From Bradyrhizobium tropiciagri (GTDB lineage Bacteria; Pseudomonadota; Alphaproteobacteria; Rhizobiales; Xanthobacteraceae), in assembly GCF_018130545.1 (NCBI RefSeq), contig NZ_JAFCKF010000014.1:55945-119944 (forward strand): a stretch of 64,000 bases of DNA. The letters run 5' to 3'. The notes below the pieces were generated by a model. The model was not told the origin of the DNA and searched no databases. It was given only the letters and a program-made list of their open reading frames with translations. This document shows positions 44,235 through 53,197 of the stretch, piece by piece (within the stretch, counting starts at the first letter, position 1; each line of letters starts with the position of its first letter). Made by a program: the position numbers and the translations under genes.

Positions 44235-44744
44235 TTATGCTGCTAGGTCATCTTCAGCTTCAACGTTGACCAAGGTCTCGGCGAGCTTGGTAAGTGCAGA
44301 ATCAGTCGCCTGTTCTTCGTCCAGAGTCGCTTGCAGGAGATTGGCGGCTTCCGGCATTCCGAGCTCTTCGGCCCATGTCCGCAGCGTTCCGTAACGCGAC
44401 ATTTCGTAATGCTCGACGGCCTGGGCCGCCGCCAGCAGGCCGGCGTCGAGCGCGGGCATTCCCTTGAAGTCCTTCATGATCTCGGCACCCTCTTCAGTGA
44501 TGCCATTGATCGCCGCGCAGGTCTTTCCACGCGCCGGCTTGCCGATGATCTTGAATACTTTATCGAGCCGCTTGATCTGGCCTTCCGTCTCCCGCAGATG
44601 CTTGGTGAATGCCTTCTGCAGGTCTTTCGACTGTGCCGCTTTCGCCATCTTCGGAAGCGTTTTCACGATCTTGTTCTCGGCAAAATAGATGTCCTTGAGC
44701 GTTTCGTGGAAGAGGTCGCTCAGCAACATTGGCTTTTTGGCCAT
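44235..44744 (-). CDS. Ferritin-like DUF892 protein (YciE/YciF family)
   Basis: The protein has 169 aa. The four-helix DUF892 fold is evident: LLSDLFHETLKDIYFAENKIVK at the start, HLRETEGQIKRLDKVF, ALDAGLLAAAQAVEHYEMSRYG, and LLQATLDEEQATDSALTKLA. Acidic and histidine residues on these helices (E and H in HLRETEGQ, EHYE) could bind iron. Family members are stress-induced. ATG 44744 is used. Confidence 0.9.
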   Translation of the reverse strand: MAKKPMLLSDLFHETLKDIYFAENKIVKTLPKMAKAAQSKDLQKAFTKHLRETEGQIKRLDKVFKIIGKPARGKTCAAINGITEEGAEIMKDFKGMPALDAGLLAAAQAVEHYEMSRYGTLRTWAEELGMPEAANLLQATLDEEQATDSALTKLAETLVNVEAEDDLAA

Positions 44745-44787
44745 GGGGTGTCCTTTGTTTGAGAGGTTGTCAGAAGCTGGTCCGGCG

Positions 44788-44856
44788 TCAGCGCAGGAGC
44801 ATGATCAGGATGATGAGAGGGATCGGTATTCCGACTAGCCAGAGAAGGATCGGCAT
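44788..44856 (-). CDS. 22-aa hydrophobic peptide
   Basis: ATG at 44856 lies 6 bases after AGGAG. The peptide is a single membrane helix, MPILLWLVGIPIPLIILIML and two more residues. It lies 12 bases downstream of the membrane gene 44869-45729 on the same strand. Tiny single-helix proteins of this type are common near stress genes in Bradyrhizobium; the role is unknown. Confidence 0.55.
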   Translation of the reverse strand: MPILLWLVGIPIPLIILIMLLR

Positions 44857-44868
44857 TGGTTGCTCCTG

Positions 44869-45729
44869 TCAGGTGCGCATTGCGGGTTTGAGCCGGGAGT
44901 GAGAAATCCATGTGCCGTCCCGCAGGCCACCGCCTTCGGTTGCCGCGAGGCTGGCGCAGAAAGCTCCCAAGAGCAGCGACGCCGTCAGCCAGAACGCGAG
45001 TTGAGCCGTCGCCTTTCGCGCCGCATCGGCATCGGCCTTGATTTGTGTAACGACATCGTTGACCCGTTTTTCGGCGTCGGCCTGGCTGAGCCCCGTTCGC
45101 GCTGCCACGACCTTCGCGACGTACTCCCGATCGTTCGGCTTCATTTCAGCCCCCGTCTGAAAACTCGACGTGAACAATCGCAGCATCTCGCCGCGCGCGT
45201 CGCTTGCTGGCGCTTGCGCCGATGGCGTATTCGGCCTCAGCAGGGTGTCGACGTAGCTGTCCATGGGGCCGGATCGGCTCGCGGACGAAGCTGCGCCTGC
45301 GGCGCCGATGCCGCCTCCGATCAAGCTGGTTGCGGGAGTGGCCAGGAGGATTGCGCCGATCACGGATGCGAGCGCCCAGGCGACAAAGCCGTGAGCCGTG
45401 TCCCGGAAGTAGACCTCGTCAGTGTGGACACCGATCCAGCGGGAGCGCAATCGGCCTGCAATGTAGCCACCGATCGACGATGACAAAATGGCGATGACGA
45501 TCAGATAGAGGCCAGTCCCGACCTTGAAGGTGGTCGTGGAGACGCCGGCACCGGCCCACGGAGAGACCACAGACAGGCCTAGCCCTACGCCGAATGCCAA
45601 CAGGACCAACGTCAAAGCGCAAGAGACCACGGCTCCGGCCGTGACGGCGCCCCACGACACGCCCGAGACGGACGGTTCGCCGGGGTCGGTTGCCGGTTGG
45701 ACGACAACGGTATCAATCATGATGCTCAT
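44869..45729 (-). CDS. Multi-pass membrane protein (286 aa)
   Basis: Membrane segments lie near residues 25-55 (VSWGAVTAGAVVSCALTLVLL), 70-95 (GLYLIVIAILSSSIGGYIAG), 112-140 and 245-265. A soluble helical part between the last two contains DAEKRVNDVVTQIKADADAARK. The N-terminal segment fits a family of uncharacterised rhizobial membrane proteins. ATG 45729 is the longest start; 45720 is nearly as good, given a G-rich site before it. Function unknown. Confidence 0.78.
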   Translation of the reverse strand: MSIMIDTVVVQPATDPGEPSVSGVSWGAVTAGAVVSCALTLVLLAFGVGLGLSVVSPWAGAGVSTTTFKVGTGLYLIVIAILSSSIGGYIAGRLRSRWIGVHTDEVYFRDTAHGFVAWALASVIGAILLATPATSLIGGGIGAAGAASSASRSGPMDSYVDTLLRPNTPSAQAPASDARGEMLRLFTSSFQTGAEMKPNDREYVAKVVAARTGLSQADAEKRVNDVVTQIKADADAARKATAQLAFWLTASLLLGAFCASLAATEGGGLRDGTWISHSRLKPAMRT

Positions 45730-45908
45730 CCCAATTTTGCGATGAGATCAGCTCATCGTGCCGCAACAATAGGCAGCTCTGACAAAGGTTCCTCGGCGAG
45801 CGACCTGCTGACTTGGCCGTGCAAGGGACGCTTGGGCTCAGCGAAGTGCGGCTGGCTCAACCGCGCGGAGGGGCTGAACGATCGACGCTAGCAGGCGAAG
45901 GGCGCTGG

Positions 45909-46064
45909 CTATTCCAATCTGTCCCGAGGCGGCTCAGGCGCCGCCTCCGTGCGGACCTCGCGCTCCGCTTGCAGCCAGAAATCCATTTCCGAACCGTCGG
46001 TTCTGCCGCTTTGCTCCCAGAGCTCGTAGGCGCGTTGTCGAATCTTGTCTTCCAGGCTGCTCAT
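45909..46064 (-). CDS. DUF2934-type small protein
   Basis: The protein has 51 aa. [19 protein letters not shown] then [10 protein letters not shown] is the DUF2934 pattern. The start ATG overlaps the catalase stop by 4 bases (ATGA), so it is made together with KatE. Its function is unknown. Confidence 0.75.
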   Translation of the reverse strand: MSSLEDKIRQRAYELWEQSGRTDGSEMDFWLQAEREVRTEAAPEPPRDRLE

Positions 46065-48202
46065 GACCTGCTCCCTTTCTCGGGCATCTTGACGTTGGGC
46101 TCGCGTCCCCAGACGCGCAGCTTGGCGAGGCCGTCGACAAACGATTTGGCACCCTTGGCGCCTTCCAGGACGACACAGCCTTCATCGAGATCTTCGGTGG
46201 CGATGCCGGCCTTCGCGAGCAGCGGCAGCGCAGAGCCGACGTAGCCGATGAACTTGCAGTGAGCAAAGGCGTCGGCGACAAAATCCCTTGCCGAGGAATC
46301 CTGCAGCAGATCGTCGATGGCTGCCTTCGCCGGCAGCAGGGCAACGGCATCGTACAACACCGAGGGCCCGCCATCGATCATTTGATCGGCGTCGATCCAG
46401 CTGCCGTCGCTCGCCTTGGCGCCCGTGACCGTCGGCGCGATGATCTCGTATGTCGCTCCCGCCTTGTCGAGCGCGCCCTTGAGTGCGTGAAGCAGGCCGG
46501 CATCGGTTCCGTCGGAAACCAGTATACCCAGCTTCCGGCCCTCGAAGCGCTCGGGTCCGTTCTCGACAATGCTCAGCGCCGGCGAAGGATCGAGATCCTG
46601 ACGCGTTGGCACGGCCGCATCCGCGGGCTTCGGCATCTTCGGCAGACCAAGCTTGCCGCCGACCGTTCTAGCCAATGTCTCATCGATGTTGAGGAGATGC
46701 GAGACCATGCGTTCCCGGATCGCGGGCGTCTTGACCTTGCTGAGCTCGAACGTCAATGCGGCGGCGATGTGCGCCTGCTCTCCCATGGTTTGACTGATGA
46801 AGAACTGACGCGCCTGGCTGTAATGGTCCGCGAAGCTCTCGGCCCGCAGACGGCGTTTCGGGCCTTGTTCGACGTCGGCGAACGACGCGAAGCCGCGCTG
46901 TGGTGACTCTCTTGGTCCTTCACCGAAGGAGTTCGGCTGGTAGTTGGCGCGCCCGACCGGATTGCGCATCGCCATGTGACCGTCCTGCTGGAAATTCGCG
47001 AACGGACATTTCGGCGCATTGATCGGGATGTGCGTGAAGTTCGGGCTTCCCAGCCGCTTGAGCTGGGTGTCGAGGTAGGAGAAGTTGCGTCCCTGCAGCA
47101 GCGGATCGTTGGAGAAATCGATCCCCGGCGGAACGTTCTGGGTCATGAAGGCGACCTGTTCGGTTTCCGCGAAGAAATTGTCGGGCATGCGATCGAGCAC
47201 CAGCCGTCCCACGGGGACCGGCGGCAGGATCTCTTCCGGTATCAGCTTCGTCGGATCGAGCACGTCGAATTCGAAGGAATCGGCGAAGTCCTGATCGAAC
47301 AATTGCAACTGGAGTTCCCATTCCGGGAAGTTGCCGGACTTGATCGCGGTCCAGAGATCCCGGCGATGGAAATCAGGATCGGCACCATTGATCTTGACGG
47401 CCTCGTTCCAGACCACCGACTGCATGCCCAATTTGGGCTTCCAGTGGAATTTGACGAATGTCGACTCGTTCTTCGCGTTCACAAGGCGGAAGGTATGGAC
47501 GCCGAAGCCTTCCATGAAGCGGAACGACCGCGGAATGGCGCGATCGGACATCACCCACATGATCATGTGCATGCTTTCGGGCGTCAGGCTGATGAAGTCC
47601 CAGAAATTATCGTGAGCCGATTGCGCCTGCGGAAAAGCGCAGTCAGGCTCTTCCTTGACCGCGTGGATCAGGTCGGGAAACTTGATGGCGTCCTGAATGA
47701 AGAAGACCGGCATGTTGTTGCCGACGATGTCCCAGTTGCCTTCCTGAGTGTAGAGCTTCACGGCGAAGCCGCGGACGTCCCGGGCGAGGTCGACCGAACC
47801 CTTGCTTCCGGCCACGGTTGAAAACCGGACAAAGGCAGGCGTCTTTTCTCCGGCGCGCTGGAACAGGTCGGCTCTGGTGTACTTTGAAAACGGCTTGTAA
47901 TTCTCGAAGTATCCGTGCGCGGCATAGCCGCGCGCATGCACGACCCGCTCGGGGATTCTTTCGTGATCGAAGTGGAAGATCTTTTCCCGAAAGTGGAAGT
48001 CCTCAAGCAGCGTCGGGCCGCGCGGACCGATTTTCAGGGAGTTTTGATCGTCGGAAACCGGACCGCCCTGTGCTGTCGTGAGCACGGCTGTTTTGCCTGA
48101 CGCGATCTGATGAAGTTCGCCTCCCTCACCAACTTCAAGCTTTTGATCGTGGATGGTCGCCATCTCGCCTGATTTGCGAGATGCTTTCGTTTTCTTCGCC
48201 AT
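46061..48202 (-). CDS. katE: Large-subunit catalase, HPII type
   Basis: The protein has 713 aa, the length of monofunctional clade 2 catalases with a C-terminal flavodoxin-like domain. Catalytic-region blocks are visible: [15 protein letters not shown] near the active-site histidine, [37 protein letters not shown], and the proximal haem side with [14 protein letters not shown] containing the tyrosine ligand. The C-terminal 150 residues form a class I glutamine-amidotransferase-like domain ([18 protein letters not shown]). It destroys hydrogen peroxide. It is translationally coupled to the DUF2934 gene. Confidence 0.95.
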   Translation of the reverse strand: MAKKTKASRKSGEMATIHDQKLEVGEGGELHQIASGKTAVLTTAQGGPVSDDQNSLKIGPRGPTLLEDFHFREKIFHFDHERIPERVVHARGYAAHGYFENYKPFSKYTRADLFQRAGEKTPAFVRFSTVAGSKGSVDLARDVRGFAVKLYTQEGNWDIVGNNMPVFFIQDAIKFPDLIHAVKEEPDCAFPQAQSAHDNFWDFISLTPESMHMIMWVMSDRAIPRSFRFMEGFGVHTFRLVNAKNESTFVKFHWKPKLGMQSVVWNEAVKINGADPDFHRRDLWTAIKSGNFPEWELQLQLFDQDFADSFEFDVLDPTKLIPEEILPPVPVGRLVLDRMPDNFFAETEQVAFMTQNVPPGIDFSNDPLLQGRNFSYLDTQLKRLGSPNFTHIPINAPKCPFANFQQDGHMAMRNPVGRANYQPNSFGEGPRESPQRGFASFADVEQGPKRRLRAESFADHYSQARQFFISQTMGEQAHIAAALTFELSKVKTPAIRERMVSHLLNIDETLARTVGGKLGLPKMPKPADAAVPTRQDLDPSPALSIVENGPERFEGRKLGILVSDGTDAGLLHALKGALDKAGATYEIIAPTVTGAKASDGSWIDADQMIDGGPSVLYDAVALLPAKAAIDDLLQDSSARDFVADAFAHCKFIGYVGSALPLLAKAGIATEDLDEGCVVLEGAKGAKSFVDGLAKLRVWGREPNVKMPEKGSRS

Positions 48203-48565
48203 TGTTTGGTTTCCCGGAGACGGAGTTGAGGAATCCCTAATCCGGCGAAGTGGGGTGCGTTCCTATTTCGAGCGCAGGCGCCATCCATCATCTGGCTTCG
48301 ACGTTGCGCGAGGCGATCCGTCTGTCGATCAGGGTCGGTGAAGTAGAACGGCGCACCAACAATGCGGCAGGCGCCCCGACCAACACAAGAGGGCCGCGGC
48401 CGCGTTCCAAACAAAACAACGCGGCCTCGGCTCCGATTATCCCGAGGCCGCCAAAGTTGTCCACGCTCGTCTTCCCCGCCCGCACCTGGTCGGGGTCATG
48501 CAAGGTCAGCCCCGGCGCAGCCCAGGCACGTACATGTGCTTGATGACGAGCGGGACTGAAGCTGG
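48203..48565. other. Intergenic region upstream of katE
   Basis: 363 bases without a convincing gene. A 93-codon minus-strand frame (48288-48569) exists, but its start lacks a ribosome site and its last part overlaps the DUF1236 gene by a few bases. The region should contain the katE promoter. Confidence 0.45.
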
Positions 48566-48982
48566 TCACTCTACGATTTCGACAATACGGTGTGTGCGAG
48601 GATCGACCAGCACCGTCCGGCCATTGACCACGGTGTAGCGATAGTCATGCGTGCCATATTCCGGCGGCACGTCGTAGTAGGTTACGCCTTCGCCCGGAAG
48701 GTCGGCGCCGACCCTCACTTCGCCGTCGTAAGTGTAGGACGGATAGTGCCGCTCGGCCACATAACTGCGAAAGCGGGGCCGTTGGTCGATCCCCAGCACG
48801 CCGTTCACGCCTCCAACGACGCCACCGATTGCACCGCCAACCACGGCACCGACCGGCCCAGCGGCGCGTTCGCCCTCCCGGGATCCGCGTTCGATTCCGC
48901 CGGGGACGCCCTGTGCCGCGGCGGCAGCGGGCAGCAAAACGATTGTGGCAAACGCTGCCGCGACCAGGGAATATCTTTTCAT
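48566..48982 (-). CDS. DUF1236-type periplasmic protein
   Basis: The protein has 138 aa. A signal peptide (KRYSLVAAAFATIVLLPAAA, cleavage near AQG) is followed by a glycine-rich stretch (GAVVGGAIGGVVGGVNG) and the C-terminal beta-domain YTVVNGRTVLVDPRTHRIVE that marks DUF1236. It is exported to the periplasm. The function is unknown. Confidence 0.78.
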   Translation of the reverse strand: MKRYSLVAAAFATIVLLPAAAAAQGVPGGIERGSREGERAAGPVGAVVGGAIGGVVGGVNGVLGIDQRPRFRSYVAERHYPSYTYDGEVRVGADLPGEGVTYYDVPPEYGTHDYRYTVVNGRTVLVDPRTHRIVEIVE

Positions 48983-49077
48983 TGCGTAACCTCATTGTTG
49001 GAGAGCCCACGACAAGTCGGGGCACAACCAATGGTTCCCGCAATGCATTCAGCGCGCGGAGATCGAATGCGGCAGGC

Positions 49078-49266
49078 TCACTTCACGCGGCGTCCCTTGA
49101 AAAAGCCTGCATTGGTCGTGTTCTGCTTGATGTTGGCAGTCTCACCCTGTTCAGATGAGTTTTGGATGTCGCGATGACCTTTTGACGTGTCGCGTTCGGC
49201 TTCAGCATTCTGCTTCGGGCCTTTCGTGCTCTGATTGCCTTTCGGGATGGGTGGCATTTTGCTCAT
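49078..49266 (-). CDS. Small hydrophilic protein (62 aa)
   Basis: ATG 49266 follows GAGG by about 10 bases. The sequence is polar and glycine/asparagine-rich (PIPKGNQSTKGPKQNAEAER, NIKQNTTNAGFFKGRRVK), probably disordered. Proteins of this kind are frequent in Bradyrhizobium stress regions. No function is assigned. Confidence 0.6.
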   Translation of the reverse strand: MSKMPPIPKGNQSTKGPKQNAEAERDTSKGHRDIQNSSEQGETANIKQNTTNAGFFKGRRVK

Positions 49267-49420
49267 GTCAAACACCTCGCTCAAGTTGAATGCGCCAGCA
49301 TAGGCGTTTCTCGGGGGCAGCGAGTGAAAGCATTTTCCTGGCAATTTCTCGGGCGGAGGAACCCTGGGGTCATCCGGGGACTTGGTGGCGGCTGGGAGCT
49401 GACGACAAGGATACACGATC

Positions 49421-49615
49421 ATGGCACGAGACGAGCACAACAAGGCCGCGGAACACCACGAGAATGCAGCCAAGGCCCACCGATCGGCTGCGGAACATCA
49501 CGGCAAGGGCGATCATGCCAAGGGCAAGGAGCACGCCTCCACCGCCAAGCAGCATTCGCAGACTGCCCATCAGCACAGTGATGAGGCGCACTCCAAGAGC
49601 CAGCAGCAGAAGTAA
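49421..49615 (+). CDS. Histidine-rich small protein (64 aa)
   Basis: The sequence is an alternation of His, Lys, Ala and Glu (HNKAAEHHENAAKAHRSAAEHH) with 14 histidines, suggesting a metal-binding or buffering disordered protein. An AAGGAT lies upstream of ATG 49421, and a strong terminator follows at 49625. The region is divergent from 49078-49266. Confidence 0.7.
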   Translation: MARDEHNKAAEHHENAAKAHRSAAEHHGKGDHAKGKEHASTAKQHSQTAHQHSDEAHSKSQQQK

Positions 49616-49624
49616 TCTGTAGGG

Positions 49625-49655
49625 ATAGGCCCGGCTGAAGCCGGGCCTATCTTTA
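49625..49655 (+). terminator. Rho-independent terminator
   Basis: ATAGGCCCGGC, TGAA, GCCGGGCCTAT form a perfect 11-bp stem with a four-base loop (49625-49650), followed by CTTT. It ends the histidine-rich gene. Confidence 0.85.
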
Positions 49656-49851
49656 CAAGTCCTTGACCGATGTTACGAGGGCGCATCCAGGTAAGCTGTT
49701 TGGGCAGTTCGAGGCTCATGTCAGCATATCCGGCATCCCGGGCCGGTCCATGCGCTTCGGCAAATCATCGCCCTGGGCGCAGCGCTCGAATCGCAGCACT
49801 GCATTCCTGGCGGGCGCCGACCTGCATCCTCGATCAGCCAACTGCCCCCGC

Positions 49852-50092
49852 TGTCGTTGATGCCGGCCCATCTCGCTGTATTCCCTGAAGTGTCGATGAC
49901 GAGCAGTTGGTCATCAAAGCCCAGAAGCCGATGCAGGCGGTCTCTTATGTCATCTGCGCCATCTACGCACTGGACGATCTAGACCGTTTCAAGACGATGC
50001 CACCAGGCGCCCAGCAATTTTATTGTCTCGCCGAGTTCGCCATAAGCAGTTCCTCGCGCCGGATGGATGTCATAGACGATGAGATATGTTGC
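49852..50092 (-). pseudogene. Cas2-like/SinR-type small protein, interrupted by TAG
   Basis: The minus strand reads ATYLIVYDIHPARG ... IKLLGAWWHRLETV, then TAG (49979-49981), then IVQCVDGADDIRDRLHRLLG ... QLLVIDTSGNTARWAGIND in the same frame. Intact relatives have a tryptophan (TGG) where the TAG stands, so one G-to-A change explains the stop. The usual ATG before ATYL is also absent (GCC). The gene is therefore inactive unless the stop is read through. Relatives are stand-alone Cas2-fold proteins without CRISPR arrays; no array is seen here. Confidence 0.7.
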
Positions 50093-50278
50093 GGCTCTGT
50101 CGGTTGCTTCAAGCCCTCTCCCTGAGGGCCTGATGTTCCGGTCCATTGCCGCTGCCGTCCGAGAGAAGCCATTCAATCTCGGTGTGCGCGGCACCGCCGC
50201 CAGAGCCAGCATTTGTGCGATGTAGCACAACCACTGGCAGAACCACAACGTTCTAAGCCGCGGGCAACTTCGATGCTC

Positions 50279-50551
50279 TTAAAGCTCTGATGCTCGTGCG
50301 TTCTTGGACAAGCGATGACTCCTCCTAAGCCGGCCCGGCGGAATGCGAGCGACCCGTGAGGCGCTGGCGCAAAGCAAGAGAAATAACGCGCGCTGCGCCT
50401 TGTACCTTGCAGCATTGTGACTGCATTCCGAGCCGCGGATCAGAGAATGCCCGTCGGTCGTAGACACAGACCACTTCCACCTGCTGCGCCCACGCCGCTT
50501 CAGCACGATGTCGAACGCCGCGAAGCGGTCATCACTCGGCTGATAGTTCAT
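50279..50551 (-). CDS. Small hypothetical protein (90 aa)
   Basis: The core RSRWKWSVSTTDGHSLIRGS followed by SHNAARYKAQRALFLLL resembles small uncharacterised Bradyrhizobium proteins. The basic C-terminal tail is unusual. The start ATG overlaps the upstream stop (ATGA), which supports it as the last gene of a packed set. Confidence 0.6.
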   Translation of the reverse strand: MNYQPSDDRFAAFDIVLKRRGRSRWKWSVSTTDGHSLIRGSECSHNAARYKAQRALFLLLCASASRVARIPPGRLRRSHRLSKNARASEL

Positions 50552-50727
50552 GCCGCGAACCTGGCCGGGAAGCCGTCGCGGAGCTTGTCCAGCAGCCGCT
50601 GCTCGCGCTCGATCCGGCTTCTGTAGAGTTCAGCTTCCTTCTCGGTCTTTGCTCGCGCCAGCAGTAGGCGATAATGGCCGATAATCTTTTCGCTGCCCTG
50701 GATCAGCAATTCTCGAACGTCGGTCAT
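50548..50727 (-). CDS. Small hypothetical protein (59 aa)
   Basis: It reads MTDVRELLIQGSEKIIGHYR then a charged helix KTEKEAELYRSRIEREQRLL and ends GFPARFAA; one long amphipathic helix is likely. Both its start and its stop overlap neighbouring genes by 4 bases (ATGA at each end), which strongly supports translation. Confidence 0.65.
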   Translation of the reverse strand: MTDVRELLIQGSEKIIGHYRLLLARAKTEKEAELYRSRIEREQRLLDKLRDGFPARFAA

Positions 50728-50957
50728 GAAACCACCCTCATGCTCGACAAGGAAGAGAATTCCTTCAAAGAAGGAAATGTCACCGGAAAGGTCTCGGTCA
50801 TTAGAGCATCGAGCGCGGTCTGCTCGTCGGCCATCCGCTTCTCAATGAACTCACGGTCGAAGTCGGACAATTCCGACCGGAGCAAGTCTCGAAAGCGATG
50901 GATGTTGTTGCGGTGGGTACGAATACGAGCCAAGTTCGCTTCGAACATTGTTTCCAT
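50724..50957 (-). CDS. Small helical protein (77 aa)
   Basis: It reads METMFEANLARIRTHRNNIH, then FRDLLRSELSDFDREFIEKR, a pattern seen in small uncharacterised rhizobial proteins. ATG 50957 or 50948 may start. The stop overlaps the next start (ATGA). The longer open frame upstream is arginine-rich and rejected. Confidence 0.68.
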   Translation of the reverse strand: METMFEANLARIRTHRNNIHRFRDLLRSELSDFDREFIEKRMADEQTALDALMTETFPVTFPSLKEFSSLSSMRVVS

Positions 50958-50995
50958 CCTGATTGTGATAATCCGTCCGAGTCCTGTTCTTTGCT

Positions 50996-51319
50996 TCAGG
51001 CCGCCGTACGCCGTTCGGTCGATCGCAGCCGCATGGGCTTGCCGCCGGGCGGTGGCGCCGGGCCGCCATCCAACGCGCGAAGCGCCTCCAGGATCTCGTC
51101 GATGGTCACCGGTGCTTTCAGCCCTTCGGGAGCGCGCAACGAGGGGCAGGACGCGATCGCGGAAGCGTCGGATGCCCATGAAGCTAGGATGGCGCGCTTC
51201 TCCGCAAGGGTAAGACCCGAATGAGAGACCACGTCCCTCGGGTGCTCGAATCTGATGCCGCGATGAAGCAGGTAGTCGAAATCGAAAACATTATGGTCGA
51301 GCGCGGTCGTCGGCCGCAT
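50996..51319 (-). CDS. Hypothetical protein (107 aa)
   Basis: The middle part HPRDVVSHSGLTLAEKRAILASWASDA is conserved in appearance with small Bradyrhizobium proteins, followed by VTIDEILEALRALDGG. ATG 51319 is used; ATG 51331 would add four residues. It follows hsp20 by 87 bases on the same strand and heads the chain of small genes. Confidence 0.65.
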   Translation of the reverse strand: MRPTTALDHNVFDFDYLLHRGIRFEHPRDVVSHSGLTLAEKRAILASWASDASAIASCPSLRAPEGLKAPVTIDEILEALRALDGGPAPPPGGKPMRLRSTERRTAA

Positions 51320-51406
51320 GGCTGCCTCCATTCGAGACGAGTTGAGGGAGGGCCGCGTGGGAAATCCCGCGCGGCCGAGATCGAACCTGTCCACCGGGTC
51401 CGGTAA

Positions 51407-51862
51407 TCAGGCGGCCTTGGCTTCGATCTGAGCTACGTTGCTTGTAGTCGCGCCGTTGATCTCGATCCGGCGGGGCTTCATCGCCTCGGGGATCTCGCGA
51501 ACTAGGTCAACGACGAGCAGGCCGTTCTCGAAGCGGGCGCCCTTGACCTCCACGTGGTCGGCGAGCGTGAACTGACGCTTGAAGTTGCGCGCCGAGATGC
51601 CGCGATGCAGGAAGGTCTTGCCTTCCTTCTCCGACCTGCGGCTTTCGAGCGTCAGAACGTTCTGCTCGACGGTGAGTTCGACTTCATCCGGCTTGAATCC
51701 GGCCAACGCGACCGAGATCTGGAAGCGGTTCTCGTCGAGCCTTTCAATGTTGTAGGGGGGATAGCTCTCTTCGCCCACGCGCTGGGCGGCTTCGGCGAGG
51801 TCGAACAGGCGGTCGAATCCGATGGCCGACCGGAACAGGGGCGAAAAATCTACAGTGCGCAT
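51407..51862 (-). CDS. Small heat-shock protein, Hsp20 family
   Basis: The protein has 151 aa. The N-terminal arm MRTVDFSPLFRSAIGFDRLF leads to the alpha-crystallin domain, with NRFQISVALAGFKPDEVELT, VLTLESRRSEKEGKTFLHRGI, and the A-x-x-x-N-GLL motif ARFENGLLVVDL; the C-terminal tail is short. It is an ATP-independent chaperone of the class A type that rhizobia carry in several copies. A ROSE-type leader and a heat-shock-like promoter lie directly upstream, so induction by heat at the translation level is expected. Confidence 0.92.
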   Translation of the reverse strand: MRTVDFSPLFRSAIGFDRLFDLAEAAQRVGEESYPPYNIERLDENRFQISVALAGFKPDEVELTVEQNVLTLESRRSEKEGKTFLHRGISARNFKRQFTLADHVEVKGARFENGLLVVDLVREIPEAMKPRRIEINGATTSNVAQIEAKAA

Positions 51863-51972
51863 AGCCAGATCCTCCTGGGAGCAAAATGGTTACGAGCGGC
51901 ACCGGACACGTCCGGTGCCCGTCTCAAGTGGCGGGACCCTATGGCATCCCGGTCACCACGATGGTGACGCCG
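51863..51972 (-). promoter_or_regulatory. ROSE-type RNA thermometer in the hsp20 leader
   Basis: The transcript leader holds a strong hairpin (GGCACCGGAC / GTCCGGTGCC, 51898-51920) and then a short 3' stem in which TTGCTCC lies opposite AGGAGGATC, followed by TGGCT and the ATG. A U-rich UUGCU-type strand that masks the ribosome site just before the start is the hallmark of ROSE elements (repression of heat-shock gene expression) described in Bradyrhizobium. On heating the stem melts and translation begins. Confidence 0.85.
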
Positions 51973-51977
51973 AAAGA

Positions 51978-52004
51978 ATTTAGAATCCGGGAAATAGTTT
52001 CAAG
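51978..52004 (-). promoter_or_regulatory. Heat-shock-type promoter of hsp20
   Basis: On the minus strand CTTGAAA (51998-52004) is followed after 14 bases by CTAAAT (51978-51983). The -35 equals the RpoH consensus and the -10 is looser; a sigma-70 reading (TTGAAA with TAAATT) is also possible. The predicted start leaves a leader of about 108 bases, the right size for the ROSE element. Confidence 0.55.
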
Positions 52005-52329
52005 GGGGCCGCGGAAATTTTTTTCGGCAAGACGGGATGGTTAATCTGTCGCCCCGACGACCCGTCAGTCCCGTCACACCGTACAGCCCCTTCAGCCGTT
52101 TCTCTATCCTGTCCCCATCGGCATCCGAAGCGCCGCGGGCTCCTCGCCGCCGAACATGCCCCTCCAGCCTCGGTAGGCTTGGCCGATGCTTTAGCGTGGG
52201 TCGCGAGGGACGTATTGGGCTCCGGACGGATTGGCCGCTGACGGAGCGCCGACTGGCCGACGAGACCCACTTCGGAGTCGGATCACTGAGGCCACGATCT
52301 GCGCGGTTCGTTGAGATCTGAACGATGCC

Positions 52330-52645
52330 GAGCAGCATGCGAGCCTGCGTGATCCGGGCTCTCAGAGACAAGGCTTTGACCTGGCCTTCTTCAGCTCCTG
52401 AAAATCGCCCACGGCGGTCGTCCGTCACGAAGGAGCCAACGCCAATACCTTCGACGTAGGCATTGCCGACGAGTGCCTCGACATTCTCTGGTTCCAGCGC
52501 CAGGGCCTTCTCAAAGACGTTCTTGGCTGATGCCAAGTGCTCGGGGGCGGGGCCCCTGTTGACGGGCGGTCTCCCGAAAATACAGGTCCATCACATCGCG
52601 ATGAACCGCGCTCTTGGCACGCAGTGCCTCGGCCGCAACGAGAAG
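52330..52645 (-). pseudogene. TPR-domain protein fragment, frameshifted
   Basis: Two frames carry consecutive parts of one TPR array: VMDLYFRETARQQ in one, then PEHLASAKNVFEKALALEPENVEALVG and RARITQARMLLGIVQIST in the next. The switch occurs near 52545-52560. The pattern matches the TPR region of the adenylate-cyclase/OmpR-type TPR proteins of Bradyrhizobium. Both the upstream catalytic part and the downstream repeats are missing, so this is a decayed remnant. Confidence 0.6.
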
Positions 52646-52792
52646 CATGCCTTGGCCATGGCGCGCAATCTCCAACCCCGATCTCCCGTTTGCCGAACCG
52701 AGGTCACCGCCGGCAAGCGCCATTCTTCAAAACTTGAATTGCGGCGAAGTTTTCGTGGTGGGATTGCGGCACACTGAGAGTATAGTCAGTGC

Positions 52793-52978
52793 ATGCAAGA
52801 CGCCCAGGTGGTCTTCGAAGCTGAACGGGTCTCTGCCGGCAATTGGCGGCTTGTGTGTCATTGCCCTGGCGGAAAGATCGAATACATAACTGGGTTCTTG
52901 GACGAGCAATCGACCAAAAACTGGCTGGCGACCGAACACCTTGACTATTGGCTCAAGGGAAGAGGCTATACGGCATGA
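52793..52978 (+). CDS. Small hypothetical protein (61 aa)
   Basis: It reads MQDAQVVFEAERVSAGNWRL, then HCPGGKIEYITGFLDEQS, and ends YWLKGRGYTA. The GKIEYITGF ... W.KGRGY pattern recurs in small Bradyrhizobium proteins. There is no ribosome site of note. Function unknown. Confidence 0.6.
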   Translation: MQDAQVVFEAERVSAGNWRLVCHCPGGKIEYITGFLDEQSTKNWLATEHLDYWLKGRGYTA

Positions 52979-53197
52979 GCAGCCACTCCAAGCGTCCACG
53001 CGACGTCGATTGAAAATTCTGGCAGCGCCAGTCGTGCTTACTCTGCATCTTGTCTACGCTAACGCACGGAAGCGCCCCGGCACTGGCTCCGTGGCCCCAG
53101 GGGTGCCGGGGTCGTCTGCTCTGCTGGCGATCGATGAGAAGGGCTGCCGTTTCCTGATGACTATGAGCCGCCGAAAGAGGCCGCCAGAAAGTGCAAC

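Noticed and set aside
48288-48569. 93-codon minus-strand frame upstream of katE
   Set aside because: No ribosome site and no family likeness that can be supported; it might be a remnant.
49852-50092. CRISPR-associated cas2
   Set aside because: The Cas2-like fold is interrupted, and no CRISPR array or other cas gene is visible; relatives are stand-alone proteins.
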